64,000 bases of DNA. Origin: Arthrobacter citreus. Lineage in GTDB: Bacteria; Actinomycetota; Actinomycetes; Actinomycetales; Micrococcaceae. The notes under the pieces are model-generated. The model saw only the letters and a program-made list of their open reading frames with translations, was not told the origin of the DNA and ran no database searches. Below are positions 39,354-48,631 of this stretch, piece after piece (position 1 is the stretch's first letter; each line of letters starts with the position of its first letter). The position numbers and the translations under genes were made by a program. Location: assembly GCF_038405225.1 (NCBI RefSeq), contig NZ_CP151657.1, positions 930,001 through 994,000 on the forward strand, given 5' to 3'.

Positions 39354-40700
39354 ATGAAGAACAACACCATATTTCGGGCCGCCGTTGCCGTCCCCGTTTC
39401 CTGCGCCCTTATTCTTGCCTCGCTCGTCTTTCCCTCTGCGGCGGCAGCTGATTCGAGAGCAATGCTCCCGGCAGTTTCCACTGTCGAGGACATTGTCGAA
39501 GACATTGCCGAGGACAGCACCGGGGGCTTTCCGGTAATGCCTGAAACCCCTCGGCCCGATCCGGAATCCCTTTCCCCCGAAGCAGCGGAGGCCTCAGTGG
39601 CAGCCGCTGCCGCGGATGCTGCCCAGGGGGTGGATCCGGCAACCCTTCCGGAGGGAATGAGCGCGGGAGCGGCAGCCGCGCCGGACGCATCCACTGACGC
39701 GGTGCGCAGCGACCGTTTCGCCGGACAGGTTTTTGACCTGATGAACGCAAAGCGCAAGGCAAACGGCGTTCCGGCCCTCGTTTGGAACCAGCGCATTGCC
39801 GACGTGTCCCAGGGCTGGGCCAACCATCTTCGGGTGACCACCGCCGACCCCAACTTTGACTGGGCCGGAATTCACCGGGCGGATGCGGGCGGATCACTGA
39901 TTCCCCCGGGGGCGAATTGGTACGGCGAGATCATTGCCTTCAACTTCTCAGCCACCCAGGTGGTGGACTGGTGGATGAACTCCCCGGCACACCGGGACGC
40001 CATGCTTGATCCGCGGGAAACCCATGCAGGAGTCGGGTATGTGGTGCCCACCAGCGGCCCGTACAAGGGCTGGCACCTGGTGGTCTCCAACCTGGCCGGC
40101 TATCCGAAATCCACCAAACCCCCAGCGGTGTCCCCGTTCAGTGACCTCACCGGCGGGCAGCAGTTCCTCGCCGAAATGAACTGGATGCACAAGCAGGGAA
40201 TTTCCACCGGCTGGGCGGAAAAGAACGGCACGCGGACGTACCGTCCGCTGCAGTCCGTGAGCCGTGAGGCCATGGCCGCCTTTATGTACCGATTGAAGGG
40301 TTCCCCCAAATTTACGGCGCCGGCCAAATCGCCCTTTACCGATGTTTCGGTATCCAACCCGTACTATAAGGAAATTTCCTGGCTGGCATCCCAGAAGATA
40401 TCCACGGGCTGGGTCCAGAAGAATAAGACAAAGGTATTCCGTCCGCAGGCTCCAGTGGACCGGGATGCCATGGCTGCTTTCCTTTACCGGTTGTCCGGTT
40501 CACCAAAGTACACACCGGCAAAGAAGTCCCCCTTTGTGGATGTTGCCGTTTCGCACCAGTTCTATAAGGAGATTTCGTGGCTGTCGGCCAAGGGAATATC
40601 CACCGGCTGGCCGGCGGCCCAGGGCAAGGCGGCATACAAGCCGACTCAAACAGTTGCCCGGGATGCCATGGCCGCCTTCATGAAGCGCTGGGCGTCATAG
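39354..40700 (+). CDS. Secreted CAP-domain protein with three S-layer-like repeats
   Basis: 448 residues. A signal peptide (~32 residues) is followed by an acidic Ala/Pro linker. The CAP (SCP/PR1) domain at about 120-245 has LMNAKRKANGVPALVWN, NSPAHRDAML and THAGVGYV. Three C-terminal repeats match those of the GH25 protein 0.5 kb upstream ([24 protein letters not shown]). Probably a cell-wall-bound protein; CAP-domain activity is unclear. A perfect palindrome GAACGAA-TC-TTCGTTC (39313-39328) sits 25 bp upstream of the ATG. Confidence 0.88.
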   Translation: MKNNTIFRAAVAVPVSCALILASLVFPSAAAADSRAMLPAVSTVEDIVEDIAEDSTGGFPVMPETPRPDPESLSPEAAEASVAAAAADAAQGVDPATLPEGMSAGAAAAPDASTDAVRSDRFAGQVFDLMNAKRKANGVPALVWNQRIADVSQGWANHLRVTTADPNFDWAGIHRADAGGSLIPPGANWYGEIIAFNFSATQVVDWWMNSPAHRDAMLDPRETHAGVGYVVPTSGPYKGWHLVVSNLAGYPKSTKPPAVSPFSDLTGGQQFLAEMNWMHKQGISTGWAEKNGTRTYRPLQSVSREAMAAFMYRLKGSPKFTAPAKSPFTDVSVSNPYYKEISWLASQKISTGWVQKNKTKVFRPQAPVDRDAMAAFLYRLSGSPKYTPAKKSPFVDVAVSHQFYKEISWLSAKGISTGWPAAQGKAAYKPTQTVARDAMAAFMKRWAS

Positions 40701-40721
40701 GAAGCCGAGGCCGCCTGCCGG

Positions 40722-41699
40722 TCAGCGGCCGGCGGCCAGGGCGTCCGAAAGCGTCATGAACTCCGGATCGATCTTCTGTTCCTCTGGATGGGCGTCGTAC
40801 CAGGCCACCATTTCGGCGGCCCCCTCCGCAAAGGGAATTTCCGCTGCGAAGCCCGGCACCAGGGATTTGATCTTCGAGTTGTCAAAAATGACCGAATGGG
40901 ATTTGTCGCCGAGCAGGCCCGGGCCGCGCCGGGGGTCGCGGGCGGCAATGGTCTCCGAAGCCACGTGGACCAGGTCCGGCTCCGGCACGCCGGCTGCGGC
41001 GGACAGGATGCGGTATACCTCGTTCCACGGCAGGAATTCGTCAGAGGTGATGGTGTAGCTGTCGCCGATTGCCTCGCCGCGGCCCAGCAGCCCGGTGAAG
41101 GCCCGGGCGAAGTCGCGGCTGTGGGTCAGTGTCCACAGCGAGGTGCCGTCACCGTGCACAAGCACCGGGAGGCCGGCCCGCATCCGGTGCAGGTCCGTCC
41201 AGCCGCCCATGAGGGGAATCATGGTGCGGTCGTACGTATGGGAAGGCCGCACCACCGTGCCCGGAAACCCTTCCTCCCGATAGGCCGACACCAGCAGGTC
41301 CTCGCACGCGATTTTGTCCCGGGAATACTGCCAGAACGGATTGCGCAGGGGAGTGGACTCAAGGATCGGAAGCCGGGCCGGAGGCTTCTGGTATGCCGAA
41401 GCTGAACTGATAAACACATACTGGCCGGTCCGGCCCCGGAACAGGTCCATGCCGGCGGCGAGCTGTTCCGGGACAAAGGAAATGAAGTCCGCGACGGCGT
41501 CGAACCGGCGGTCCCGGAGAACTTTCGAAGCGGCGGCCGTGTCACGGATGTCGGCGTGCAGCACTTCCACGCCGGCCGGAGCAGGCCTGGCGGAGGAGAC
41601 TCCGCGGTTCAGCAGAGTCACCTGATGCCCCAGCCGGCTGGCATGCGCGGCGACCGCCGAGCTGATGACTCCGGTTCCGCCGATGAGAAGAATGTCCAT
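40722..41699 (-). CDS. NAD-dependent epimerase/dehydratase family protein
   Basis: 325 residues, extended SDR. Rossmann motif LLIGGTGVIS at the N-terminus; Ser in FISSASAYQ; YSRDK in place of the classical YxxxK. The long frame upstream of 41699 adds an unconserved 74 residues; the ATG at 41699 has AGGAAG upstream. Substrate unknown (nucleotide sugar or isoflavone-reductase-like). Confidence 0.85.
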   Translation of the reverse strand: MDILLIGGTGVISSAVAAHASRLGHQVTLLNRGVSSARPAPAGVEVLHADIRDTAAASKVLRDRRFDAVADFISFVPEQLAAGMDLFRGRTGQYVFISSASAYQKPPARLPILESTPLRNPFWQYSRDKIACEDLLVSAYREEGFPGTVVRPSHTYDRTMIPLMGGWTDLHRMRAGLPVLVHGDGTSLWTLTHSRDFARAFTGLLGRGEAIGDSYTITSDEFLPWNEVYRILSAAAGVPEPDLVHVASETIAARDPRRGPGLLGDKSHSVIFDNSKIKSLVPGFAAEIPFAEGAAEMVAWYDAHPEEQKIDPEFMTLSDALAAGR

Positions 41700-41823
41700 G
41701 TGCGCTTCCTGACTGGCCGTAGCAGCCGCGTCGGGGAAACTTCGCGGCACGGAGGAAAGTCCGCAGGCCCATTCTGCAGCAGAATCCGGTTTCTGTCCCG
41801 CTGCAGGCTCCGCGTGCTGCCGG

Positions 41824-42201
41824 CTAGGACGACGGCGGGGCCCCGGCTTCCGGGCCGGCACCGGGTCCGGTGTCAGCACTGTGTTCGCCCGTGCGCTCGC
41901 CGAGACCGGTCTTCCGGCCACCGCTGGAACGCCTGCTCACAGCCGATGCCCACACCCAGGTGGCCCGCCGGATACCGGCATCGGTCCACAGCACCTGCAC
42001 TGCCCTGGCGTTCCAGGTGCATGCTTCGCCCTTCACCCGCTCAGCCGCGTTCGGGAACCGGATCCAGGCCCAGACAGGAATGCCCGGCACCGAGGTGGTG
42101 GCGGGATGGTGCTCAAAATCCAGCTCTTCCGGTGTGAGTTCAAGGGGCTCCGCGCGCCGGGCGTAGCGGGCGGCGAGCCGTTCCGCCGCTTCCTGATCCA
42201 T
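41824..42201 (-). CDS. Conserved-looking hypothetical protein
   Basis: 125 residues. The N-terminal part is ordered (ERLAARYARRAEPLELTPEELDF, then PVWAWIRFPNAAERV and AVQVLW); the last ~35 residues are Gly/Pro/Ser-rich. No domain recognised. Its start faces the SRAP gene, with a 73-bp divergent spacer. Confidence 0.7.
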   Translation of the reverse strand: MDQEAAERLAARYARRAEPLELTPEELDFEHHPATTSVPGIPVWAWIRFPNAAERVKGEACTWNARAVQVLWTDAGIRRATWVWASAVSRRSSGGRKTGLGERTGEHSADTGPGAGPEAGAPPSS

Positions 42202-42210
42202 GCTTAAAAG

Positions 42211-42226
42211 TAGAACACATATTCGA
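42211..42226. promoter_or_regulatory. LexA-box-like sequence upstream of the SRAP gene
   Basis: TAGAACACATATTCGA differs from the actinobacterial SOS box TCGAAC-N4-GTTCGA at two of the twelve defined positions. It lies about 50 bp before the SRAP ATG. A related, wider inverted repeat with GAAC-N8-GTTC follows at 42222-42244. SRAP genes are often SOS-linked, so regulation is plausible. Confidence 0.4.
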
Positions 42227-42274
42227 ACACCTGGATGTTCCGAAGTAAGCCGCTCCCCGATGCACAATGGGAGC

Positions 42275-43063
42275 ATGTGCGGACGTTACGTGATGGCCAA
42301 GGCAACATCCGATCTGGTGGCCGCCTTTGAAGCCGAGCAAGCGGTGGGGGAGGACGTTGCCCCATCCTGGAATGTGGCACCCACTGATGATGTGCGGATC
42401 GTCACCGAGCGCGCGCGGCGGCGCGTGGAGGGCCGCGGCGGCGGGAACGACGACGGCGGGAACGACGGCGGCAAAAACGACGGGCGCCCGGAAGGCACGG
42501 AGTCCGGGGACGCCACCGTCCGGCGGCTGGCAACCGCCAAGTGGGGCTTGGTTCCCGTGTGGGCGAAGGACGCGAAGATCGGTGCCCGGATGATCAACGC
42601 CCGCCGGGAAACTGTCCTGGAGAAGCCCGCGTTCCGGAAGGCGGCAAGAAAGCGCCGCGCTCTGGTCCCGGCGGACGGATACTACGAGTGGGAAAAATCG
42701 GGCTCCGCCAAGATTCCCACCTACCTGTACTCGCCGTCCGAGGATCCACTGGCGTTTGCCGGGCTCTACGAATACTGGCCCGATCCATCGCTGCCCGAGG
42801 ACCATGAGCACAAGTGGCTGGTCAGCTTCACCATCATCACCACGCAGGCCAGCGATGCGCTGGGGCACATCCACGACCGCACGCCGCTGATTGTTCCGCC
42901 GGACCTGTATGGAGACTGGCTGGATCCGATGCTGGCCGAAACTGCGGACGTCCAGCAGCTGCTGGACGCGGTTCCCGAACCCGTGCTGACTCCGCGCGTT
43001 GTTTCCAGCGAAGTGAACTCGGTCCGCAACAACGGGCCCCAGCTGATCCTTCCTGCAGGTTAG
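42275..43063 (+). CDS. SOS-response-associated peptidase (SRAP/YedK/HMCES)
   Basis: 262 residues. The initiator Met is removed to expose Cys2, which crosslinks to abasic DNA sites. Seen: MCGRYVM, NARRETVLEKP, the GYYEW motif and the HIHDRTP histidine. An ~30-residue Gly/Asn/Asp-rich insertion (GGGNDDGGNDGG) breaks the N-terminal third. A second SRAP gene lies at 57884. Confidence 0.93.
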   Translation: MCGRYVMAKATSDLVAAFEAEQAVGEDVAPSWNVAPTDDVRIVTERARRRVEGRGGGNDDGGNDGGKNDGRPEGTESGDATVRRLATAKWGLVPVWAKDAKIGARMINARRETVLEKPAFRKAARKRRALVPADGYYEWEKSGSAKIPTYLYSPSEDPLAFAGLYEYWPDPSLPEDHEHKWLVSFTIITTQASDALGHIHDRTPLIVPPDLYGDWLDPMLAETADVQQLLDAVPEPVLTPRVVSSEVNSVRNNGPQLILPAG

Positions 43064-43085
43064 CCACCTCCGGAAGGATCAGCTG
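43040..43085. terminator. Inverted repeat between the convergent SRAP and AKR genes
   Basis: 14-bp perfect arms (43040-43053 and 43072-43085) enclose 18 nt and include the last SRAP codons. There is no T tract; it could serve as a bidirectional stop. Confidence 0.45.
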
Positions 43086-43117
43086 CGGAAGGACCCGTTG
43101 CGGAAAACCATCTGGAG

Positions 43118-44089
43118 CTACCAGGCGTAGTCCTCCGGTGCCGTGCGGTGGCCCGGGAAAATGGTGTCCAAACGGCTAAGCGTGTCGGCGTCGAGCTCAA
43201 CCTCCAGTGCCTTCAACGCGTCGTCGAGCTGGTCCTGGATCCGGGGACCGACAATCGGCGCGGTGACGGCTGGCTGGTGCAGCAGCCAGGCCAGGGCGAG
43301 AATGCCCGGAGCAACCCCGAGTTCATCGGCGAAGTCCTCGTACTGCGCCAGGGCTTCCCGGTGGGTCTCCAACGCCTCCTTGGCCCGGCCCTCCGTGCGG
43401 CGTCCGCCCTGTTCAGTCTTCTTCAGCACACCGCCCAGCAGTCCGCCCTCCAGCGGCGACCACGGCAGCAGTCCCAGACCGTAGTGCTGGGCTGCCGGAA
43501 TAACCTCGAGCTCGACAGTGCGACTGATCAGGTTGTAAATGGACTGTTCACTGATCAGGCCGTTGAAGTTCCGGCGGCGCGCAGCCTCCTGGGCCTGGCT
43601 GATGTGCCAGCCGGCAAAGTTCGAGCTGCCGTTGTAGATAATTTTGCCCTGCTGCACGGCCACATCCATGGCCTGCCAAATTTCATCCCAGGGCGTGTTC
43701 CGGTCAACGTGGTGGAACTGGTAGAGGTCAATGTAATCGGTCTGCAGGCGTTTGAGGCTCGCGTCCAGCGCCCGGCGGATGTTCAGCGCCGACAGGAACG
43801 TGTCGTTGGGCCGCTCGCTCATGGATCCATAGAGCTTGGTGGCAATCACGGTGTCTTCCCGCCGTCCGCCGCCCTTGGCGAACCACCGGCCCACAATTTC
43901 CTCGGTCCAGCCCTTGTTCTCGCCCCAGCCGTAGACGTTGGCAGTGTCGAAAAAATTGATGCCTGCCTCACGGGCGGAGTCCATGATGGCGTGTGCGTCT
44001 GACTCCTCGGTTTTGGGCCCGAAGTTCATGGTGCCCAGGCACAGGCGCGAAACGCTCAGGCCGGACCGGCCCAGATGGGTGTACTGCAT
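43118..44089 (-). CDS. Aldo/keto reductase (AKR, YhdN/Tas-like)
   Basis: 323-residue NADPH-dependent TIM-barrel reductase. Tetrad segments: FFDTANVYG (Asp, Tyr), VIATKL (Lys) and YQFHHVD (His). Start at 44089 has GAGGA five to six bases upstream; the ATG at 44113 would be longer. Substrate unknown. Divergent from a second AKR of another subfamily. Confidence 0.92.
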   Translation of the reverse strand: MQYTHLGRSGLSVSRLCLGTMNFGPKTEESDAHAIMDSAREAGINFFDTANVYGWGENKGWTEEIVGRWFAKGGGRREDTVIATKLYGSMSERPNDTFLSALNIRRALDASLKRLQTDYIDLYQFHHVDRNTPWDEIWQAMDVAVQQGKIIYNGSSNFAGWHISQAQEAARRRNFNGLISEQSIYNLISRTVELEVIPAAQHYGLGLLPWSPLEGGLLGGVLKKTEQGGRRTEGRAKEALETHREALAQYEDFADELGVAPGILALAWLLHQPAVTAPIVGPRIQDQLDDALKALEVELDADTLSRLDTIFPGHRTAPEDYAW

Positions 44090-44244
44090 AAAATCCTCGC
44101 TTGGAATAGTCATCGGAAGTTCAGCGCATCACGGAAGCGCTGGGTGCAGGACCCATTCTGCGGGGTCCGGCGCGCCGCGGCTAGGGGTACCCTGTGGCCC
44201 CCACCGGGAAATAGGGTGGAAACCAACCGCTACGAAAGGCAGCC

Positions 44245-45081
44245 ATGAGCCACCCACATGTTCCCGGCGTGACGCTGAACAATGGAGTTCGCATTCCCCA
44301 GCTCGGATTCGGCGTTTTCCAGATTCCGGAGGAAAACACCCAGGAGGCTGTTGAAGCGGCGCTCGAAGCGGGGTACCGGCACATTGACACCGCTGCGGCC
44401 TACCGGAACGAAGCAGGTGTGGGTGCCGCGGTTGCCGCTTCGGGCATTCCCCGCGAGGACCTGTTCATCACCACCAAGCTGCGCAACGGGGACCAGTCCA
44501 GGGCCCGGGCCGCCTTCGAGGACAGCCGGGCCGCGCTGGGCCTTGACCAGGTGGACCTGTACCTGATTCATTGGCCCGTCCCGTCCCAGGGCTTGTTCCT
44601 GCAGGCGTGGAAGGACATGGAACGGATCTATTCCGATGGCTTGGTCCGCGCCATTGGTGTTTCCAACTTCCTTCCCGAACATCTGGAGGAGCTAACCGGT
44701 GCCGCCGACGTCGTGCCCGCCGTGAACCAGATTGAGCTGCATCCGACATTCGCGCAGCGGGCGCTCGCGGACGCCACCCGCCGCCACGGCATTGCGGTGG
44801 AAGCCTACAGCCCGCTGGGGCAGGGCGAAGACCTGGAGAACAGTGCAGTCCTCGAAATTTCACTTCGTCACGGGGCAACCCCGGCCCAAGTGGTGCTGGC
44901 CTGGCATTTGGCTTCAGGGAACATCGCCATCCCCAAGTCCGTGACACCGGAGCGCATCCGGGAGAATCTCGAATCCGTCAGCGTGGAGCTCACCCCGGCC
45001 GAGATGGAGCGGATCAATGAGCTCGACGCCGGCATGCGGCTGGGAGCGGATCCCGCCACGGCGTCCTTCAGCCAGTACTGA
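44245..45081 (+). CDS. Aldo/keto reductase (2,5-diketo-D-gluconate reductase-like)
   Basis: 278 residues. Tetrad: DTAAAYRNE (Asp, Tyr), FITTKLRNGD (Lys), LYLIHWP (His). VVPAVNQIELHP and the C-terminal IPKSVTPERIRENL are signatures of AKR5-type enzymes. AAAGGC lies before the ATG. Physiological substrate not readable. Confidence 0.93.
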   Translation: MSHPHVPGVTLNNGVRIPQLGFGVFQIPEENTQEAVEAALEAGYRHIDTAAAYRNEAGVGAAVAASGIPREDLFITTKLRNGDQSRARAAFEDSRAALGLDQVDLYLIHWPVPSQGLFLQAWKDMERIYSDGLVRAIGVSNFLPEHLEELTGAADVVPAVNQIELHPTFAQRALADATRRHGIAVEAYSPLGQGEDLENSAVLEISLRHGATPAQVVLAWHLASGNIAIPKSVTPERIRENLESVSVELTPAEMERINELDAGMRLGADPATASFSQY

Positions 45082-45121
45082 GGTAGCCTGAACAGCAAAA
45101 CCTGAACTCCAAGGAGGCCCC

Positions 45122-45910
45122 GTGCCCGAGTCGTATTACCGCGCCCTGGGCGAGGACAGCTTTGAATCCACCATCCACACCCAGGGTGCCTGGAATGACC
45201 ATGAGCAGCACATGTCACCTGTTGCCGGCCTCCTCGCCTATGCGTTGGAAAACTGCAGTCCCCGCGAGGACATGCGCCTGGCCCGGATCAGCTACGACAT
45301 CCTCGGTGTCATTCCCCGCGGCACCTTCGATGTGCGGACAAAGATCCTTCGGCCCGGACGAACCATCGAACTGCTCGAAGCGGAGCTGATCGCGGAAGGC
45401 CGGACGGCGGTGCGGGCCACCGCGTGGCGGCTGGTCAAGGGTGCGACGGCGGAAGTTGCGGCCCTGGAGGATGCCCGGATGCCGGGACCGGACGGCCTGG
45501 AAACGGCTCACGGCATGACCCAGTGGCCCGGGGACTTCATCGGTTCTCTCGATTTCCGCGCCGTTGACGGCCTGCGGCCGGGCCGCGGCCAGGTGTGGGT
45601 GCGCACGCCGTACGACCTGGTTGAGGGCGCACCCGCCAGCGATCTTGTGCGCCTGGTGGGTCTGGTGGACACCGCCAACGGCATTGCGGCGCGGGTTCCC
45701 CCGGGCGGGGACAGCTACATGTTCCCCAACGTTGACCTGCAGATCCACCTCCACCGCGCGCCCCGCGGCGAGTGGCTGGGGCTGGACACCAAGGTCACGT
45801 TCGGCGCCGACGGCATTGGCCTGACCTCCTCGGTGCTCCACGACGCCGAAGGCCCCTTTGGGCGCAGCGAACAGATCCTGACCGTGCGCCGGCTCGGCCT
45901 GAATGCCTAG
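45122..45910 (+). CDS. Acyl-CoA thioesterase family protein (double hotdog)
   Basis: 262 residues. It resembles the TesB/thioesterase-family double hotdog: ARISYDILGVIPRG and RTVELLEAELI-like strands, then FPNVDLQIHLHRAPRGEWLGL and VLHDAEGPFGRSEQILTV. GTG start with AAGGAGG seven bases upstream. It precedes the lipoate-ligase-like gene with an 8-bp gap, hinting at one transcript for acyl handling. Confidence 0.85.
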   Translation: MPESYYRALGEDSFESTIHTQGAWNDHEQHMSPVAGLLAYALENCSPREDMRLARISYDILGVIPRGTFDVRTKILRPGRTIELLEAELIAEGRTAVRATAWRLVKGATAEVAALEDARMPGPDGLETAHGMTQWPGDFIGSLDFRAVDGLRPGRGQVWVRTPYDLVEGAPASDLVRLVGLVDTANGIAARVPPGGDSYMFPNVDLQIHLHRAPRGEWLGLDTKVTFGADGIGLTSSVLHDAEGPFGRSEQILTVRRLGLNA

Positions 45911-45918
45911 GCTGCACC

Positions 45919-46713
45919 GTGCCGCAGGACCCGCAGCCACCCCTCGCCGTCGTACGCCAGCAGGCCTCCCTTGGTGCCGCCGGCGACCTGGATTTTGCCC
46001 TCGCCATGCTCGATGCCGCCCGTGCCGGAAACCTGGGTCCCACGCTGCGGCTGTACCGGCCGCAGCCAACTGTGGCGCTGGGCCAGCGCGATGCCCGCCT
46101 TCCCGGATTCGACGCCGCTGCCGCAGCCTGCAGGGCCCAGGGCTTTGAACCGCTCGTCCGCAAGGCCGGCGGACGTGCCGCTGCGTATCACCGCGGCTGT
46201 TTGGTCCTGGACCATGTGGAGCCGGACAGTGAAGGGGTGGCGGGTTCCCGGCCGCGGTTCGCCGCCTTCGGGGAGCTGTATGCCTCCGCGCTGCGCGCGG
46301 CCGGCGTTCGTGCCGCGATGGGGGAAATTCCCGGTGAATACTGCCCGGGGGAGTTCACCGTCCATGGCACCACCGGAACCGGACGGAAGATCAAGCTCGT
46401 CGGAACGGCCCAGCGCGTGGTCGCCGGGGCCTGGCTCTTTTCCTCAGTGGTTGTGGTGCAGGATGCGGCGCCGCTGCGCCGGGTCCTCACCGGCTGCTAT
46501 TCGGCGCTGGGCCTGGACTGGAACCCGGAGACCGCCGGGGCGGCGGAGGACGCCGGCACGGCAGGGACCAATGTTTCGGTGGACGGCGTCGAGGCGGCGC
46601 TGATTGCCGCCTATTCCGCTTCCCGGCCGGTGGTCCCCGGGAGTTTCGAAACGCTGGCAGCCTCCCTGGACAGTCACAGCGCCACCGTGCAAAATACCGC
46701 TCCAGTCCAGTAA
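45919..46713 (+). CDS. Lipoate-protein ligase A / biotin-lipoyl ligase family protein
   Basis: 264 residues. Family outline: RLYRPQPTVALGQRDA (A/B ligase strand with Gly-Gln-Arg), VRKAGGRAAAYHRGCLVLD, and GRKIKLVGTAQRVVAGAWLF (conserved Lys for lipoyl-AMP). Normal ligases have RRxxGGGxV; here RKAGGRAA is a variant, so true ligase activity is uncertain. GTG start immediately after the thioesterase. Confidence 0.82.
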   Translation: MPQDPQPPLAVVRQQASLGAAGDLDFALAMLDAARAGNLGPTLRLYRPQPTVALGQRDARLPGFDAAAAACRAQGFEPLVRKAGGRAAAYHRGCLVLDHVEPDSEGVAGSRPRFAAFGELYASALRAAGVRAAMGEIPGEYCPGEFTVHGTTGTGRKIKLVGTAQRVVAGAWLFSSVVVVQDAAPLRRVLTGCYSALGLDWNPETAGAAEDAGTAGTNVSVDGVEAALIAAYSASRPVVPGSFETLAASLDSHSATVQNTAPVQ

Positions 46714-46774
46714 TCTGTGCATCGATCAGTAAGCTTGCTTAAGGTTCTGCACACCGCCGTACGAAGGAAGATCC

Positions 46775-47614
46775 GTGGCCATCAACACGACCAAAAAAAC
46801 CTCAGCTAAGAACACGACCAAAAACACCGGCAAAAACGCGCTGGAAAACACGGCCCTGCGCCTCAGGGCGGTGCTGGAGGTCCTGGCCGCCGAGGACCCG
46901 TCAGCAGAGCGGCGGATCAGCCGCGGAGAAGTCCTCTCCGCAGCTGTGACCCGGGTGCCGCTGGAAGGCCGGGAATCAGAACTGCTTGCCAGCGGCGCTG
47001 CCCGCGGGGAGCGGGCCCTCGCCACCGCCACAACCAAGCTGGTCAAAGCCGGCTGGATCATTAAAGAGGGCAGGGCAGGCTGGAGCATTACCGCACATGG
47101 CCGCCGGGCCCTGGAGGACTTCCCGACAACAACCGAGCTGCTGGCGGCCATGGACAGCCCCGCCCCGGCCACAGAGGGCCCTTCACCGGCGGACGTCGAG
47201 ACAGTTATTGAAGAGGCACTGCAGGAAGCCGTGGCTGTGCCGGAGGCTCCGCAGGAACAGCACGGGGCGCATCAGGGGACGGAAAGCCCCGAGCCGTCCT
47301 TCCCTCAGCCCGGCGCCGTCACAGTGGCCGGGAACTTTGGCGGCGTCCTGGCCGGCGCGGACTGGAATCCGGCGGGCACAGAGCTGCAGCTCACCTTTGA
47401 CCGCAGCGACGAGCTGTGGAAGCTGACCATGGACCTTCCGGCCGGACAGTATGAGTACAAGGTGGCGCTGGACGGTTCCTGGGAAGAGAACTACGGCAGG
47501 GACGGGCACCGTGACGGCGCAAACCTGGAGATGACGCACGACGGCGGCCCGCTGACGTTCCTCTATGACCACGCGACACATCTGGTCATCACGAAGCCGG
47601 ACGTCAACGGGTAA
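46775..47614 (+). CDS. Winged-helix (Mrr_N-like) protein fused to a pullulanase X25-type domain
   Basis: 279 residues. A Lys/Thr-rich start is followed by a ~95-residue domain (33-125) with three helices and a wing, reading like the Mrr N-terminal winged helix (KLVKAGWIIKEGRAGWSITAHGRRAL). A Glu/Pro/Ala linker leads to a beta-sandwich with VAGNFGGVLAGADW and LPAGQYEYKVALDGSWEENYG, the X25 module of pullulanases (starch binding). No catalytic domain. GTG start with GGAAG upstream. A sensor or binding role is a guess. Confidence 0.78.
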   Translation: MAINTTKKTSAKNTTKNTGKNALENTALRLRAVLEVLAAEDPSAERRISRGEVLSAAVTRVPLEGRESELLASGAARGERALATATTKLVKAGWIIKEGRAGWSITAHGRRALEDFPTTTELLAAMDSPAPATEGPSPADVETVIEEALQEAVAVPEAPQEQHGAHQGTESPEPSFPQPGAVTVAGNFGGVLAGADWNPAGTELQLTFDRSDELWKLTMDLPAGQYEYKVALDGSWEENYGRDGHRDGANLEMTHDGGPLTFLYDHATHLVITKPDVNG

Positions 47615-47667
47615 GGTCCCGCGGCGGAAGCGCGCGGATGCCCCCGGCCCGCGGGCCGGACTGGAAG

Positions 47668-48543
47668 CTAGCGGTCCGCCGCCTCCGGCGTCAGGCCGTG
47701 CCGGGCCAGGAAGCCCAGCACCGTGTCGGCCACAACATGCCAGCTGTGGTCAATCACCAGCGAATGTCCGCTGCCGGCAAACTCCAGGTACTCGGTGGGG
47801 GAAGGGGCGGACCGGTACCGCCGGGCCGCCGCCCGGACCACCGGGGCCGGAACTACGCGGTCTTCGCCGGCTCCGGCCAGCAGCAGCGGTCCCCTCGCCG
47901 CCGACGTGTTGACCCGCGCGGGGGAGCATGGATTGACGTTGGCATGTGCGGCCTGAAACAGCGGCCGGCCCGGTGCGGGCATGACGCAGGTGGCGTGCAG
48001 GTCATTGGATTCGCGTTCCGAGACCGCGTTGGCGTAGGTCCTGCGGAAGTGCTGCGGGGACTGGCGGAGGATCCTGCGCCGGTTCAAGGGGTTCCACAGC
48101 AGGGGCAGTGATGACCACAGCTGGACCGGAGAGAATCGCAGCACACCGCGAAACCGGGTTGGTGCCAGCGCCGCGGCTCCCGCTGCCGCACCGCGGGCGA
48201 GCAGCTGCTGGGCCACCAGCCCTCCCAGCGAGTGCCCCACCACTATGGGCGGTCTTCGCAGTCCGCTGATGAATTCCTCGTAGTGGTCCAGGACCTCCCG
48301 GAGACCGGTTCCGGCCATGGGGCCGGGGAAGGCATTGGCCGCGGGCAGGGCTTCGGGTTCGCCCGGCCAACCGGGAGCCACCGGGTCATAGCCGTGCTCG
48401 CGGAACAGGTCCAGCCACGCGTCCCAGCTGCTGGCATGCAGCCACAGCCCGTGGATGAACACCACGGGCATGCGGTCTTCGGGGCGCACCGAATCCGAAT
48501 CCGTGGAGGGAAAGGGGGTCCGCAGGCTCCCGGCAGGGCTCAT
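47668..48543 (-). CDS. Alpha/beta hydrolase
   Basis: 291 residues. FIHGLWLHASSWD (oxyanion), VVGHSLGGLVAQ (GxSxG nucleophile Ser) and FAGSGHSLVIDH (His). GAGGAGC lies seven bases before the ATG. Substrate unknown. Confidence 0.88.
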   Translation of the reverse strand: MSPAGSLRTPFPSTDSDSVRPEDRMPVVFIHGLWLHASSWDAWLDLFREHGYDPVAPGWPGEPEALPAANAFPGPMAGTGLREVLDHYEEFISGLRRPPIVVGHSLGGLVAQQLLARGAAAGAAALAPTRFRGVLRFSPVQLWSSLPLLWNPLNRRRILRQSPQHFRRTYANAVSERESNDLHATCVMPAPGRPLFQAAHANVNPCSPARVNTSAARGPLLLAGAGEDRVVPAPVVRAAARRYRSAPSPTEYLEFAGSGHSLVIDHSWHVVADTVLGFLARHGLTPEAADR

Positions 48544-48631
48544 GGTCAGTGCTCCTCGCATCGGAATGCTCCGGTCCGCCGCCCGGATCTGCTGGCCAGT
48601 CTGCCATTGTTGGCTCGCGGCGCGGTAGGTG

